Positions 53,176 through 60,753 of a DNA stretch of 64,000 nucleotides are shown piece by piece. Where the stretch lies: assembly GCA_044227925.1 (NCBI GenBank), contig JBGAVW010000021.1:5546-69545 (forward strand), in the 5' to 3' direction. The position numbers and the translations under genes are program-made. Numbering within the stretch: position 1 is the first letter of the stretch; each line of letters opens with the position of its first letter. This stretch comes from JADJLQ01 sp044227925 (lineage in GTDB: Bacteria > Bacteroidota > Bacteroidia > Chitinophagales > Saprospiraceae). Below the pieces are notes generated by a model. The model ran no database searches. It worked only from the letters and a program-made list of their open reading frames with translations, and had not been told where the DNA came from.

Positions 53176-54483
53176 ATGACAGTAGAAGAAAAATTAAAAA
53201 TTAAAATTGAACAGGCTCCTATGTCTTTCTATCAATGGGGTGTAGTGGCACTTTGTTTTTTACTAAATATGAATGATGGCATGGATGTATTATTAGTTTC
53301 CTTTACTGCTTCCGATATAGTCAACGAATTTGGGTTGACCAAGAGCAAACTAGGATTTATATTTAGTTCAGGGTTGGTGGGTATGACTTTAGGCTGTTTT
53401 AGCATAGCTCCGCTGGGAGATAAGCTGGGCAGAAGAAAAATATTTTTGTTTTCATTGAGTTGTATTACTATTGGTATGTTCGGAATGCATTCTGCACCGG
53501 CTTATTGGATATTATTGGTAAGCAGGTTTGTCACCGGACTGGGTATTGGAGGTATATTACCTACAATGGCTACCATCGTTTCAGAATATTCAAATAATAG
53601 AACCAGGGATTTTAATGTCGGATTGATACAGGGTGGTTGGCCACTGGGAGCTATTCTAACAGGCATTTTTTGCACCTGGGCCATTCCGGAATTTGGTTGG
53701 AGATTTACCTACCTCATTATGGGCTTTGCAGCTTTAGTATTGTTGCTGGTAACCTGGGCAGTAATGCCAGAGTCTGTTCCCTTTCTCAGTAGAGTTCAAC
53801 CCGAGAACGCATTGATAACAATTAATGGACAACTCGCAAAAATGAAATTAGGGACTATAGATGCACTGCCTTATAAACAAATAGTACAGGATGCATTTCA
53901 AGGGAAAGAAGTGCTCACACCTGAATATAGAAAATCTACTATCCGACTTTGGGTTGGGATTTTTTTTGGTTTTCTTACCTTATATACTCTCATGAGTTGG
54001 GTGCCTACGATTGCTAAGGATGCCGGTATGCCTTTTGAGTTAGCCACCTATGTCGGGATGGCTTTAAATTTGGGTGCATTTGTCGGAGTAGTAATCATGG
54101 GTTGGTTTGTCACTAAAGTTGGATCCCGGTTGACATTGCTGACTTTTATGGTGATTGCATTTATTCTTATGATTTTTTATTCTCGAATTACTATGACAAG
54201 TTATTTGATGATGGGGCTAATTTTTTTACTTGGTTTTTTTGTACAGGGAGGTTTTAATGCGTATTTCCCTACCGCTACCCGTATATATCCTTCACACATT
54301 AGATCTACAGGAATAGGATTGGCCTTTGGTATTGGTCGGGTGGGAGCTATTATTGGTCCTTTTCTTTTTGGATATTTGGCAGACCGGGAGGTGGATATTA
54401 AAAATTTATTTATAGTATTTTCATTACCATTACTTATTTCTGGTGTAATGGCATACACTATTCCTTCAAAAAATGTTAGGTAA
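53176..54483 (+). CDS. MFS transporter, AAHS type (PcaK-like)
   Basis: A 435-residue 12-helix transporter. The helix-1 motif NMNDGMDVLLVSFTAS, the loop motif DKLGRRKI and the second-half loop match aromatic acid:H+ symporters such as PcaK, which imports 4-hydroxybenzoate and protocatechuate. It starts ten bases after the alcohol dehydrogenase and precedes pcaF by about 50 bases, fitting uptake of the pathway's aromatic acids. It is clearly paralogous to the transporter at 25.0-26.3 kb. Confidence 0.9.
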   Translation: MTVEEKLKIKIEQAPMSFYQWGVVALCFLLNMNDGMDVLLVSFTASDIVNEFGLTKSKLGFIFSSGLVGMTLGCFSIAPLGDKLGRRKIFLFSLSCITIGMFGMHSAPAYWILLVSRFVTGLGIGGILPTMATIVSEYSNNRTRDFNVGLIQGGWPLGAILTGIFCTWAIPEFGWRFTYLIMGFAALVLLLVTWAVMPESVPFLSRVQPENALITINGQLAKMKLGTIDALPYKQIVQDAFQGKEVLTPEYRKSTIRLWVGIFFGFLTLYTLMSWVPTIAKDAGMPFELATYVGMALNLGAFVGVVIMGWFVTKVGSRLTLLTFMVIAFILMIFYSRITMTSYLMMGLIFLLGFFVQGGFNAYFPTATRIYPSHIRSTGIGLAFGIGRVGAIIGPFLFGYLADREVDIKNLFIVFSLPLLISGVMAYTIPSKNVR

Positions 54484-54535
54484 AAATGAAAATCAATCAT
54501 TAATAATCGATTTTAATTTTAAATAAAAAATGTAC

Positions 54536-55750
54536 ATGAAGAGTGCTTACATTATAGATGGATTACGAACTCCCATTGGAAGTTTTAAAGGTTCTTTGTC
54601 TGCAGTCAGGCCAGATGATTTGGCAGCTTTGGTAATAAAGGAATTAATACAACGTAATACTTGGTTACCAGCCGAAAATATTGATGATGTTATATTGGGA
54701 TGTGCCAATCAAGCCGGAGAGGACAATCGTAATGTGGCGCGTATGGCTTTATTATTAGCTGGCATTCCATACACGGTTCCCGGCGAAACCGTAAACAGGC
54801 TATGTGCATCCGGAATGTCAGCAGTTGTACAAGCCGGTCGTGCAATTAAAGCAGGGGATGGTGAAATATACTTAGCGGGTGGAGTAGAAAACATGACTCG
54901 TGGCCCCTGGGTGATAGGTAAATCCAGTTCAGCGTATGGCCAGGATCAGCAAATGTATGACAGTAGTTTTGGTTGGAGATTTGTCAATCCTGCTTTGCAT
55001 TCGCTTTATGGTACAGATGCGATGGGAGTCACAGCGGAGAATTTAGCTGATTTATACAACATCAATAGATTAGATCAGGATGCCTATGCTTTTCATTCAC
55101 AAATGAAAGCGTCTAAAGCACAGTCCATAGGCATTTTTAATGAAGAAATAGTTCCTGTAATTATTCCTGTAAAAAAAGCCGATCCGGTTGTAATAAGTAA
55201 AGATGAATTTATTAAACCCGGCACCACTCCCGAAATACTCGCTAAACTTTCGCCGGCATTTAAAAAAGAAGGGGGAACGGTTACTGCAGGCAATGCTTCG
55301 GGTCTTAATGATGGTGCAGCAGCTTTGCTGATGGTCTCGGATCAGGTGGTAAAACAATTTTCACTTAATCCATTGGCAAAGATTATTTCATCAGCAGTAG
55401 TGGGTGTGGAGCCACGCCTTATGGGAATCGGCCCGGTAAATGCAAGTAAGAAAGCATTGGCTAATGCGAACCTTTCTTTGGACCAAATGGATATAATTGA
55501 AATCAATGAAGCTTTCGCTGCCCAGGTTTTGGCCTGCACAAGAAACTTAGGATTATCAGATGATGATCACAGGATAAATCCTTTTGGTGGAGCTATTGCT
55601 CTTGGTCATCCACTTGGCATGTCGGGTGCCCGAATCATACTGTCTGCTGCAAAAGAACTGAAAAGGACTGAAAAGAGATATGCTTTAGTGACAATGTGTA
55701 TTGGAGTAGGGCAGGGTTATGCAGTAATATTGGAAGCAGTACATAATTAG
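54536..55750 (+). CDS. pcaF: 3-oxoadipyl-CoA thiolase
   Basis: About 404 residues from the ATG at 54536 (MKSAYIIDGLRTPIG); a start two codons earlier at 54530 is also possible. The nucleophilic Cys90 is in VNRLCASGMSAV, and the two C-terminal active-site motifs are GGAIALGHPLGMSGAR and CIGVGQGY. The first residues and the YDSSFGWRFVNP stretch match the PcaF group rather than short-chain acetoacetyl-CoA thiolases. It cleaves 3-oxoadipyl-CoA to succinyl-CoA and acetyl-CoA, the last step of the protocatechuate branch. Confidence 0.92.
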   Translation: MKSAYIIDGLRTPIGSFKGSLSAVRPDDLAALVIKELIQRNTWLPAENIDDVILGCANQAGEDNRNVARMALLLAGIPYTVPGETVNRLCASGMSAVVQAGRAIKAGDGEIYLAGGVENMTRGPWVIGKSSSAYGQDQQMYDSSFGWRFVNPALHSLYGTDAMGVTAENLADLYNINRLDQDAYAFHSQMKASKAQSIGIFNEEIVPVIIPVKKADPVVISKDEFIKPGTTPEILAKLSPAFKKEGGTVTAGNASGLNDGAAALLMVSDQVVKQFSLNPLAKIISSAVVGVEPRLMGIGPVNASKKALANANLSLDQMDIIEINEAFAAQVLACTRNLGLSDDDHRINPFGGAIALGHPLGMSGARIILSAAKELKRTEKRYALVTMCIGVGQGYAVILEAVHN

Positions 55751-55783
55751 CCTCAAAGAATATACTATCTTAGCAAACTCTTT

Positions 55784-56488
55784 ATGCAAAAGAATTTATT
55801 CAATAGTTTCGATCCTGAGGTGCAACCCTCTACCCTGGCACCAGCTTATAAGTCTACTGTACTGAGGGCACCTCTAAAACCGTTGATTCCAATTAAAAAA
55901 TACATAAAAGATCTTTCGGTACCGGTGTACGGAGATTTTAAACTAGGTAATTTGGATCATGATCTTACCAAAAATTCTATTGTCAATGGCCAACCTATAG
56001 GCGAGAGGATTATTGTTCACGGTAAAGTATTGAATGAAAATGGACAACCAATCCCTCACACACTGATCGAAATCTGGCAGGCCAATGCATGTGGAAGGTA
56101 TGTGCATAAAGTAGATCAGCACGATGCGCCTTTAGACCCCAATTTTCTTGGAGCGGGGCGATGCATGACGGATGCTACAGGACATTATCAATTTTACTCC
56201 ATCAAACCGGGTGCATATCCTTGGGGTAATCATTATAATGCCTGGCGTCCCAATCACATACATTTTTCATTATTTGGTACACATTTGGCGCAACGACTGG
56301 TTACCCAGATGTATTTTCCTGGCGATCCTTTATTACAATTTGATCCCATATTTTTAAGTCTGCCGCCCAAAGGAAGGAATTTGTTGATTTCAACTTTTGA
56401 CATGGATCGGACAGAAGAAAACTTTGCCCTGGCCTACAGGTTTGATTTTGTATTGAGAGGATATAATGCAACACCATTCGAAAAATAA
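55784..56488 (+). CDS. pcaH: Protocatechuate 3,4-dioxygenase beta subunit
   Basis: A 234-residue intradiol dioxygenase subunit. The four non-haem iron ligands are visible: Tyr106 (CGRYVHK), Tyr145 (KPGAYPWGN), His158 and His160 (RPNHIHF). The N-terminal YKSTVLRAP and the LIEIWQANACGRY segment are typical of PcaH. With PcaG it cleaves the ring of protocatechuate between its hydroxyl groups to 3-carboxy-cis,cis-muconate. The next gene, pcaG, begins two bases after its stop. Confidence 0.95.
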   Translation: MQKNLFNSFDPEVQPSTLAPAYKSTVLRAPLKPLIPIKKYIKDLSVPVYGDFKLGNLDHDLTKNSIVNGQPIGERIIVHGKVLNENGQPIPHTLIEIWQANACGRYVHKVDQHDAPLDPNFLGAGRCMTDATGHYQFYSIKPGAYPWGNHYNAWRPNHIHFSLFGTHLAQRLVTQMYFPGDPLLQFDPIFLSLPPKGRNLLISTFDMDRTEENFALAYRFDFVLRGYNATPFEK

Positions 56489-56490
56489 TT

Positions 56491-57039
56491 ATGGCTGAAA
56501 AGGATATTCTATCTAATTTAAGTTTACAAACACCATCTCAAACCGTAGGTCCTTATTTTGCTTATGGATTGACTCCTGAACAATATCTGTATGATTTTAA
56601 AAGTCTGCGGTCAAACGAATTGATCTCACCTTTGGATGCAAACGCCATTACGCTTTCTGGCAATGTATTTGATGGCCAAAATCAAATAATACCCGATGCT
56701 ATGATAGAATTGTGGCAACAGGTTTCCAGGGGCCAATATTGGGGGAGATTTGGTACCGGTACTTTAGATAAAAACAAATTTTTATTCCATATACATACAC
56801 CGGAAATAATTGAAAACCAGGCTCCATATTTATCGGTCATCATATTTATGAGGGGTCAACTTATTCATTCATACACCCGTATTTATTTTGAAGATTTTTC
56901 AGATTGGAATGAAAAAGATGAAGTCTTTCAATCAGCAGGCGAAAGAAAGTCAACATTGATTGCCCGAAAAACCTCCAAAGGGTATGAGTTCAATATTTAC
57001 ATGCAAGGGGAAAATGAAACTGTGTTTTTTGATGTATAA
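56491..57039 (+). CDS. pcaG: Protocatechuate 3,4-dioxygenase alpha subunit
   Basis: A 182-residue alpha subunit. TPSQTVGPYFAYGLTPEQY is the PcaG N-terminal signature, and MIELWQQVSRGQYWGRFGTG is the counterpart of the beta-subunit core with the iron ligands absent, as expected for the non-metal subunit. It completes the dioxygenase with PcaH and is separated from it by two bases. The 3' end lies 17 bases before the pcaB ATG. Confidence 0.93.
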   Translation: MAEKDILSNLSLQTPSQTVGPYFAYGLTPEQYLYDFKSLRSNELISPLDANAITLSGNVFDGQNQIIPDAMIELWQQVSRGQYWGRFGTGTLDKNKFLFHIHTPEIIENQAPYLSVIIFMRGQLIHSYTRIYFEDFSDWNEKDEVFQSAGERKSTLIARKTSKGYEFNIYMQGENETVFFDV

Positions 57040-57056
57040 TTTTTAGATTGCAGCTC

Positions 57057-58391
57057 ATGTCTTTATATAGTTCTACATTTTATACTTCTGATCTGGAATC
57101 TTTGTTTAGTGATAAACGATATATTGAGTTTATGCTAAAAGCAGAATCGGCATTGATGGAGGCTCAGGCGTTGCATGGTCTTGTGCCGGCATCAGCCGTG
57201 CATGTAATCAAAGCAGTCTGTGATCGCATTGAGAATATTGATGTTGAAAAAATAAAAAGGGAAATTGAATTAAGTGGAAATCCAGCGCAACCACTTGTTA
57301 AGCAAATTATTTCTCTAATAAAACCTATTGATCCGGAAGCCGCCAAATATGTACACCTGGGAGCTACCAGCCAGGATATAGTAGACACTGCTACTATTTT
57401 ATTAATCAAAGAGTATATAAATTGGTTTCAAACTCAATTAGGTACATTGTTGACATCACTAATTGAAATAACGTTAAAACATAGAAATACCATTATGATG
57501 GGCCGTACACTATTGCAACAGGCCCGTCCCATCACTTTTGGATTGAAGACAGCTTATTGGCTTGATGGCTTAGCACCATTGTATGAAAAACTTACCCTGA
57601 TTAAATCTTCTGTATTAAAAGCGCAGTTAGGTGGAGCTGTTGGAACTGCAAATTCTTTTATTCCATTAAATGTTAGAAAATCCTTTAGTGAAATACTGGG
57701 TCTACACTATTCTGTACCATGGCATACCAATAGATTAAATTTGTTGGAATGGGTTAGTTTTCTGGGCATGATCAATGTACAGGCAGGTAAAATAGCTAAA
57801 GATGTTTCTTTACTCATGCAAACTGAAATTGCAGAATTATATGAAAGGTATGAACAAGGAAAAGGGGGATCAAGTACTATGCCTCATAAACGAAATCCGG
57901 TAAGCTCGTTATTGATTATGGCCAATACTTCGCGTAGTCCTCACCTGGTGGCATCCTTGTTTTCGGTGATGTCACCGGAACATGAACGTTCAGCCGGTCA
58001 CTGGCATGCAGAATGGGAGCCCCTGGCAGATTTAATGAAGTTAACCGCGGGATCAATTTTTAACACCATTGCTCTTTTGGATAAACTGGAAATAGATAAA
58101 TCCAGAATGGAAGAAAACATTGAGCTTTCACTTGGATTGATTTATTCTGAAGAAATTGCTTTTGCACTTACGCCCACCTTAGGCAAAGAGCAAGCGAATG
58201 AACTTTTAAAATCAGCATGCCAAAAAGGGGTGGAAAAGAAAAAGCATTTGAGAATGATTTTGGAAGCAGAATATACCGAACAAATCAAAGGACTAGCCTT
58301 AAATGATTTGTTTAATCCTTTTCACTCACTAGGGTATTATTCTGAAATCATGGATGAAATATTGCTTCGTGCTGAAAAATTAATTAATTAG
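57057..58391 (+). CDS. pcaB: 3-carboxy-cis,cis-muconate cycloisomerase
   Basis: The start is taken at ATG 57057 (MSLYSSTFYTSDLESLF), giving 444 residues; a TTG three codons upstream is also open. It belongs to the fumarase/aspartase superfamily with the signature GSSTMPHKRNP at residues 271-281 and the HLGATSQDIVDTA block near residue 104. The cycloisomerase lactonises 3-carboxymuconate to gamma-carboxymuconolactone. Adenylosuccinate lyase is the main look-alike, but the pca context and the SPEHERSAGHWHAEWEPL region settle the call. Confidence 0.93.
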   Translation: MSLYSSTFYTSDLESLFSDKRYIEFMLKAESALMEAQALHGLVPASAVHVIKAVCDRIENIDVEKIKREIELSGNPAQPLVKQIISLIKPIDPEAAKYVHLGATSQDIVDTATILLIKEYINWFQTQLGTLLTSLIEITLKHRNTIMMGRTLLQQARPITFGLKTAYWLDGLAPLYEKLTLIKSSVLKAQLGGAVGTANSFIPLNVRKSFSEILGLHYSVPWHTNRLNLLEWVSFLGMINVQAGKIAKDVSLLMQTEIAELYERYEQGKGGSSTMPHKRNPVSSLLIMANTSRSPHLVASLFSVMSPEHERSAGHWHAEWEPLADLMKLTAGSIFNTIALLDKLEIDKSRMEENIELSLGLIYSEEIAFALTPTLGKEQANELLKSACQKGVEKKKHLRMILEAEYTEQIKGLALNDLFNPFHSLGYYSEIMDEILLRAEKLIN

Positions 58392-58408
58392 CTTATACCA
58401 TTTTCACT

Positions 58409-59542
58409 ATGTACATAAACTTCAAAATATCAGGAACACCCAACAGTCCAGTGTTGGTTTTTTCCAATTCATTGGGTGCTGATTACCATATGTGGGATGA
58501 ACTTGTTCCTTATTTACTGCCTTATTTCAGGGTCTTGCAATACGATACCAGGGGGTTGGGACAATCCGAAGTTACCCCAGATCCGTATACCATTGATCTC
58601 CTGGGAAACGATGTAATAAATTTATTAGATGAATTGAAAATTTCATCAGCATACTTTTGTGGGCTTTCCATGGGCGGCCTCATTGGTCAGTGGCTGGCAA
58701 TTTATCATCCACATAGGATAAAAAAGCTGGTTATAAGTAATAGTGCAGCTAAAATAGGTGATGCTACCCGGTGGAACGATAGAATAAATACAGTGAATAC
58801 CTTGGGCACATCTTCAATTGCAAACGAAATGATGGAGCGATGGTTTTCTGATGGTTATAGAGAAAAGCATGCAGATAAAGTACTAAAAATAAAAAATTCT
58901 TTTCTGCGTTCTGACCCAGTTGGATATTGCAATAATTGTATTGCCATTCGGGAGGCTGATTTCAGTGAAGAAGTAAAAAAGATTCTTATTCCTACCCTGG
59001 TCATTACAGGAGATCAGGATCCGGTCACTACCGTAGAACATGCAGCGTATTTACACCATGAAATTAAAGGATCTGAGCTTAAAATCTTTCCGGCAAAACA
59101 TTTGTCTGCCACGGAATTGCCAATGGAATATGCTAAATCACTCATTGCATTTTTTATTGGAAATTCAGGACAGGATCAGGGCATGCATGTGAGAAGGACG
59201 GTGCTTGGGGATACACATGTAGATAAATCCATTGCTAATGTAAACGCATTTAATAGCGATTTTCAAACCTTTATTACGGATTATGCCTGGGGGGAAATCT
59301 GGACTCGCCCCGGTCTCACCAAAGCTCAGCGCTCCATGATTACCATCTCCATGTTGGTGGCATTAAATAGACCCGTCGAATTAAAAATGCATCTGCGGGC
59401 TGCAATAAACAATGGATTGACGGTAAATGAAATAAAAGAAATATGTATGCATGGTGCCCTCTACTGTGGGCTGCCTGCTGCAAATGAAGCCATACATCTT
59501 GCTGAATCCGTATTTAATGAGTTAAATATAAATTATAAATAA
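58409..59542 (+). CDS. pcaL: 3-oxoadipate enol-lactonase/4-carboxymuconolactone decarboxylase fusion (PcaD-PcaC)
   Basis: A 377-residue fusion protein. Residues 1-255 are an alpha/beta hydrolase (nucleophile elbow CGLSMGGLIGQW, oxyanion strand NSLGADYHMW, late histidine in PAKHLSA), the enol-lactonase PcaD. Residues from about 260 are a carboxymuconolactone decarboxylase domain (RRTVLGDTHVDKS, EIWTRPGLTKAQRSMITISML, MHGALYCGLPAANEAI), PcaC. The fusion is known as PcaL in several bacteria and joins consecutive steps. It lies 18 bases after pcaB and just before pobA. Confidence 0.92.
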   Translation: MYINFKISGTPNSPVLVFSNSLGADYHMWDELVPYLLPYFRVLQYDTRGLGQSEVTPDPYTIDLLGNDVINLLDELKISSAYFCGLSMGGLIGQWLAIYHPHRIKKLVISNSAAKIGDATRWNDRINTVNTLGTSSIANEMMERWFSDGYREKHADKVLKIKNSFLRSDPVGYCNNCIAIREADFSEEVKKILIPTLVITGDQDPVTTVEHAAYLHHEIKGSELKIFPAKHLSATELPMEYAKSLIAFFIGNSGQDQGMHVRRTVLGDTHVDKSIANVNAFNSDFQTFITDYAWGEIWTRPGLTKAQRSMITISMLVALNRPVELKMHLRAAINNGLTVNEIKEICMHGALYCGLPAANEAIHLAESVFNELNINYK

Positions 59543-59544
59543 TC

Positions 59545-60720
59545 TTGATTTACCATACCCAGGTTGGGATCATAGGTGCCGGGCCTGCAGGCCTTACCTT
59601 AGCGCATTGGCTAAAAACTATAGGCATCGAATGCATTATAATAGAGCATAGAAGCAAAGAATATGTGCAATCCCGCGTGCGCGCAGGTCTATTAGAGCAA
59701 AATACAGTAGATATATTATCTTTTCTTGGCCTGGCGGGCCGGCTTCATAAAGAAGGAAAAGCCCATCATGGAGTGTATCTTAATTTTGACGGCGAACGAA
59801 TTCGCATTCCTTTTGATGAATTGACTGGGGGCAGACACATCACTATTTATGGGCAGCAGGAAGTAATAAAAGATCTTACCCAGGCGTGGTATGAGAAAGG
59901 AGGAAAGTTATTTTTTGATTCTCCTGCGAAGAACATCAGTGGTATCGACACCAATCAGCCTGTGGTACAATTCGAGTCAAATGGAGAAGTGCATGAATTG
60001 CATGCAGATTTTATTGCGGCTTGTGATGGTTTTCACGGTTTAGGTCGAAAGTATTTACAAGTCGGTCAATTTAATGAATTTCAATATAGCTATCCTTTTC
60101 ATTGGCTAGGTATCCTGGCCCAGGTGGCTCCGTCTAGTGAAGAATTGATTTATTCCTATCACCAAAATGGATTTGCATTGCACAGTATGCGATCAGATAC
60201 CATAAGCAGATTGTATATCCAGATTAGTAGTCAGGACAGCATCAATCAATGGCCTGACGAAAGAATTTGGGAAGAGCTGGCCATACGATTGGCTACACCA
60301 TCATGGACTTTAAAATCCGGACCAATACTCGAAAAAACAATTACTCCCATGCGCAGCTTCATGATAGATCGGCTTCAACAAGGAAGATTATTTTTAGCTG
60401 GTGACTCTGCTCATATTGTTCCACCCACTGGTGGTAAAGGATTAAATCTGGCCATTGCCGATGTAAAACAGTTGGTCGATGGATTTGTCGATTTTTATCA
60501 GAATAATTCAATCCATACTCTTGAAAATTACACATCATTGGCCCTGCCTCGTATATGGCGTGCTCAGGATTTTTCTAATTTTATGACGACATTATTGCAC
60601 AAACAGCATGAGCATGGATCATTTGATTATCATCTGCAAAAGGCAAAATTTAATTATATCAAGTCATCAAAGGCATTTGCAACTACCATTGCGGAGAATT
60701 ATGTAGGCTTGCCTTTTTGA
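59545..60720 (+). CDS. pobA: 4-hydroxybenzoate 3-monooxygenase
   Basis: A 391-residue class A flavin monooxygenase, close to the 394 residues of Pseudomonas PobA. FAD and NADPH motifs are GIIGAGPAGLTLAHWL, ACDGFHG and FLAGDSAHIVPPTGGKGLN. RVRAGLLEQNTVDIL is typical of PobA. It hydroxylates 4-hydroxybenzoate to protocatechuate, linking hydroxycinnamate breakdown to the pca genes. The start must be the TTG at 59545, two bases after the pcaL stop: the FAD motif begins nine residues later and no in-frame ATG lies between. Confidence 0.94.
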   Translation: MIYHTQVGIIGAGPAGLTLAHWLKTIGIECIIIEHRSKEYVQSRVRAGLLEQNTVDILSFLGLAGRLHKEGKAHHGVYLNFDGERIRIPFDELTGGRHITIYGQQEVIKDLTQAWYEKGGKLFFDSPAKNISGIDTNQPVVQFESNGEVHELHADFIAACDGFHGLGRKYLQVGQFNEFQYSYPFHWLGILAQVAPSSEELIYSYHQNGFALHSMRSDTISRLYIQISSQDSINQWPDERIWEELAIRLATPSWTLKSGPILEKTITPMRSFMIDRLQQGRLFLAGDSAHIVPPTGGKGLNLAIADVKQLVDGFVDFYQNNSIHTLENYTSLALPRIWRAQDFSNFMTTLLHKQHEHGSFDYHLQKAKFNYIKSSKAFATTIAENYVGLPF

Positions 60721-60753
60721 CTAATTTCTCTTATCCATTCTCGCACATAAGTA

